In this document: piece by piece, positions 14,071 to 14,916 of the stretch
Numbering within the stretch: position 1 is the first letter of the stretch
How the letters are laid out: each line of letters begins with the position of its first letter
Source: Lachnospiraceae bacterium UBA7054
Lineage (GTDB): Bacteria; Bacillota; Clostridia; Lachnospirales; Lachnospiraceae
NCBI GenBank assembly: GCA_002492725.1
Contig: DLAF01000031.1
Location: 1 to 14,916, forward strand
Direction: 5' to 3'
Length of the DNA: 14,916 nt
Made by a program: the position numbers and the translations under genes
Notes under the pieces: generated by a model
Told to the model about the DNA's origin: nothing
The model's database searches: none
The model's input: only the letters and a program-made list of their open reading frames with translations

Positions 14071-14884
14071 TCATTTCCTTTGCCCATGTCTTAAAAAAGA
14101 GCCAGTTTGACGACACATGCGCATCGATGGCGCGGCAGGCTTCTTCGTAGTCAAAAGGCTGTCTGTTGCTGATCTGCGTGTAGGTGCCGGTGGCGCGGGA
14201 ATATCCCAGCGCGACTTTTCCGCTAGCCACATCACCGATGGCTACCTGCGTGCCGTGGGCCGAGGCGCCGAAGGCAAACTGCCCGAAGGTCAGAGCTCCC
14301 ATGGAAAAAATCCCGACGGCAACAGCGCCCATGCTGATTACGCCAACGGCGAAACTGCCGAGGGCGATCAGGCCGAAGGCGAACGTGGCAAAAGAGAGCA
14401 GTCCAAGAGAGACAATGCCGATCGAGAAGCCGCCCATTGACGCCAGTCCGAGGGCAAACCAACCCTGCGCAACATAGCCGATGGCGATGACGCCCTTTGC
14501 CCGGCGGCCGATATGCACAAGAGGGAGGCCACCGATCATTTTTTTGCTCTTATATTCAAAGCGCCGCCTTTGTCCGGGAAGGTATTCTACTCGGAGAAAA
14601 CCATTTTCTGACGGCGTTTCTGTTTCCGCTGAGCCATACAGATTTTCAGTCGCGCTTCTGGGGTTTTCCGATGTCTCTGGTGACGCCTGCGTCTCCTTCA
14701 GAAGATAGTCTGTGCTGACTCCGAAAAGTTCGCTGATTGCCACAACCTTATCCAGCTCCGGAACCGACTGATCGGTTTCCCACTTTGATACCGACTGTCT
14801 CGATACGCCCAGTTTTTCCCCAAAGGTTTCTTGAGAAAGCCCCTGCTCTGTTCTTAATCTATAAATCTTTTCTCCAAGTGTCAT
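14057..14884 (-). CDS. XRE regulator with C-terminal glycine-period-5 repeat domain
   Basis: Protein of 275 aa. Residues 1-62 are a clear XRE-type helix-turn-helix (GLSQETFGEKLGVSRQSVSKWE). A polar Ser/Thr/Glu-rich linker (about 63-97) precedes a conserved-looking motif KSKKMIGGLPLVHIG near 113-126. From about 127 to 227 the chain is almost uncharged, with glycine at every fifth position: about 17 units of x-hydrophobic-Ala/Ser-hydrophobic-Gly, one Gly replaced by Ala, then three more after a one-residue slip. The C-terminal 48 residues are mixed and helical-looking. The array could be a beta-solenoid or membrane-embedded. I recall similar arrays in uncharacterised Bacillota proteins; function is unknown. 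AAAGGA 8 nt upstream favours ATG 14884; ATG 14893 abuts the ribosome binding site. It is convergent with the XRE-AbrB gene. Confidence 0.85.
   Translation of the reverse strand: MTLGEKIYRLRTEQGLSQETFGEKLGVSRQSVSKWETDQSVPELDKVVAISELFGVSTDYLLKETQASPETSENPRSATENLYGSAETETPSENGFLRVEYLPGQRRRFEYKSKKMIGGLPLVHIGRRAKGVIAIGYVAQGWFALGLASMGGFSIGIVSLGLLSFATFAFGLIALGSFAVGVISMGAVAVGIFSMGALTFGQFAFGASAHGTQVAIGDVASGKVALGYSRATGTYTQISNRQPFDYEEACRAIDAHVSSNWLFFKTWAKEMIRWF
14204..14506 (-). repeat. Protein-level tandem repeat, five-residue period
   Basis: This stretch encodes the glycine-every-fifth-residue array of the regulator, about 20 units of 15 bp. The DNA units have diverged while the amino-acid pattern is kept, which suggests selection on protein structure rather than recent duplication. 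Confidence 0.8.
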
Positions 14885-14892
14885 ATCTTTCA

Positions 14893-14898
14893 TCCTTT
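14893..14898 (-). promoter_or_regulatory. Ribosome binding site of the glycine-repeat regulator
   Basis: AAAGGA on the minus strand is 8 nt before ATG 14884. It overlaps the earlier ATG at 14893, which could not use it. It therefore favours the shorter protein. Confidence 0.6.
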
Positions 14899-14905
14899 CT
14901 ACTAC

Positions 14906-14911
14906 AATATA
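14906..14911 (-). promoter_or_regulatory. Possible -10 element of the glycine-repeat regulator
   Basis: TATATT on the minus strand lies 21 nt before ATG 14884 in an A/T-rich patch. Any -35 element would fall outside the window, so this is only a weak suggestion. Confidence 0.25.
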
Positions 14912-14916
14912 TTTAT

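Noticed and set aside
14117..14440. Plus-strand open frame with a repetitive Gly/Asp/Ala-rich translation
   Set aside because: It is the antisense image of the glycine-period-5 array; the repetitiveness is inherited from the real gene on the other strand.
13615..14893. Toxin-antitoxin or prophage repressor pair
   Set aside because: XRE and AbrB domains occur in such systems, but no toxin-like, phage or integrase gene is visible. The two regulators converge rather than diverge around a shared operator.

Overview
This looks like a chromosomal segment of a Gram-positive anaerobe of the class Clostridia, most probably Lachnospiraceae. The evidence is the gene order (murE-like, priA, def, fmt, YugP-type metallopeptidase, rsmB, rlmN, PP2C phosphatase, PASTA kinase, rsgA), the strong GGAGG-type ribosome binding sites, and the moderately GC-rich codon use. 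No source organism can be read directly from the sequence.

Positions 1-12340 hold ten tightly packed plus-strand housekeeping genes that look like one long operon, or a few overlapping ones. A MurE-family ligase and the replication-restart helicase PriA overlap by ATGA. Peptide deformylase and methionyl-tRNA formyltransferase follow; they are the two ends of the formyl-methionine cycle. Next come a membrane zinc metallopeptidase, two RNA methyltransferases (RsmB for 16S rRNA, RlmN for 23S rRNA and tRNA), and the PP2C phosphatase / PASTA Ser-Thr kinase pair with the ribosome-assembly GTPase RsgA. Most junctions overlap or are within a few bases. The exceptions are def-fmt (130 nt, structured and repeat-like), rlmN-stp (87 nt), priA-def (51 nt) and the short leader before murE. 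A 13-nt segment of the def-fmt gap recurs at the extreme left edge of the window, directly upstream of murE, which suggests a dispersed intergenic element.

From about 12341 the conserved order stops. In many Bacillota rsgA is followed by rpe and thiN. Here there is a 150-nt intergenic region with two inverted repeats and a plausible promoter. It is followed by a multi-membrane-span acyltransferase-3 family protein, a small regulator fusing an XRE-type helix-turn-helix to an AbrB/SpoVT domain, and, convergent with it and overlapping by 14 nt, a second XRE-type regulator. The C-terminal half of that second regulator is an unusual hydrophobic array with glycine at every fifth residue.

No mobile element, CRISPR array, tRNA, rRNA or known riboswitch was recognised. 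The most unusual items are the glycine-period-5 regulator, the structured repeat between def and fmt, and the inverted repeat in front of the acyltransferase. None of these proves a new system. No stretch longer than about 150 nt lacks a gene.
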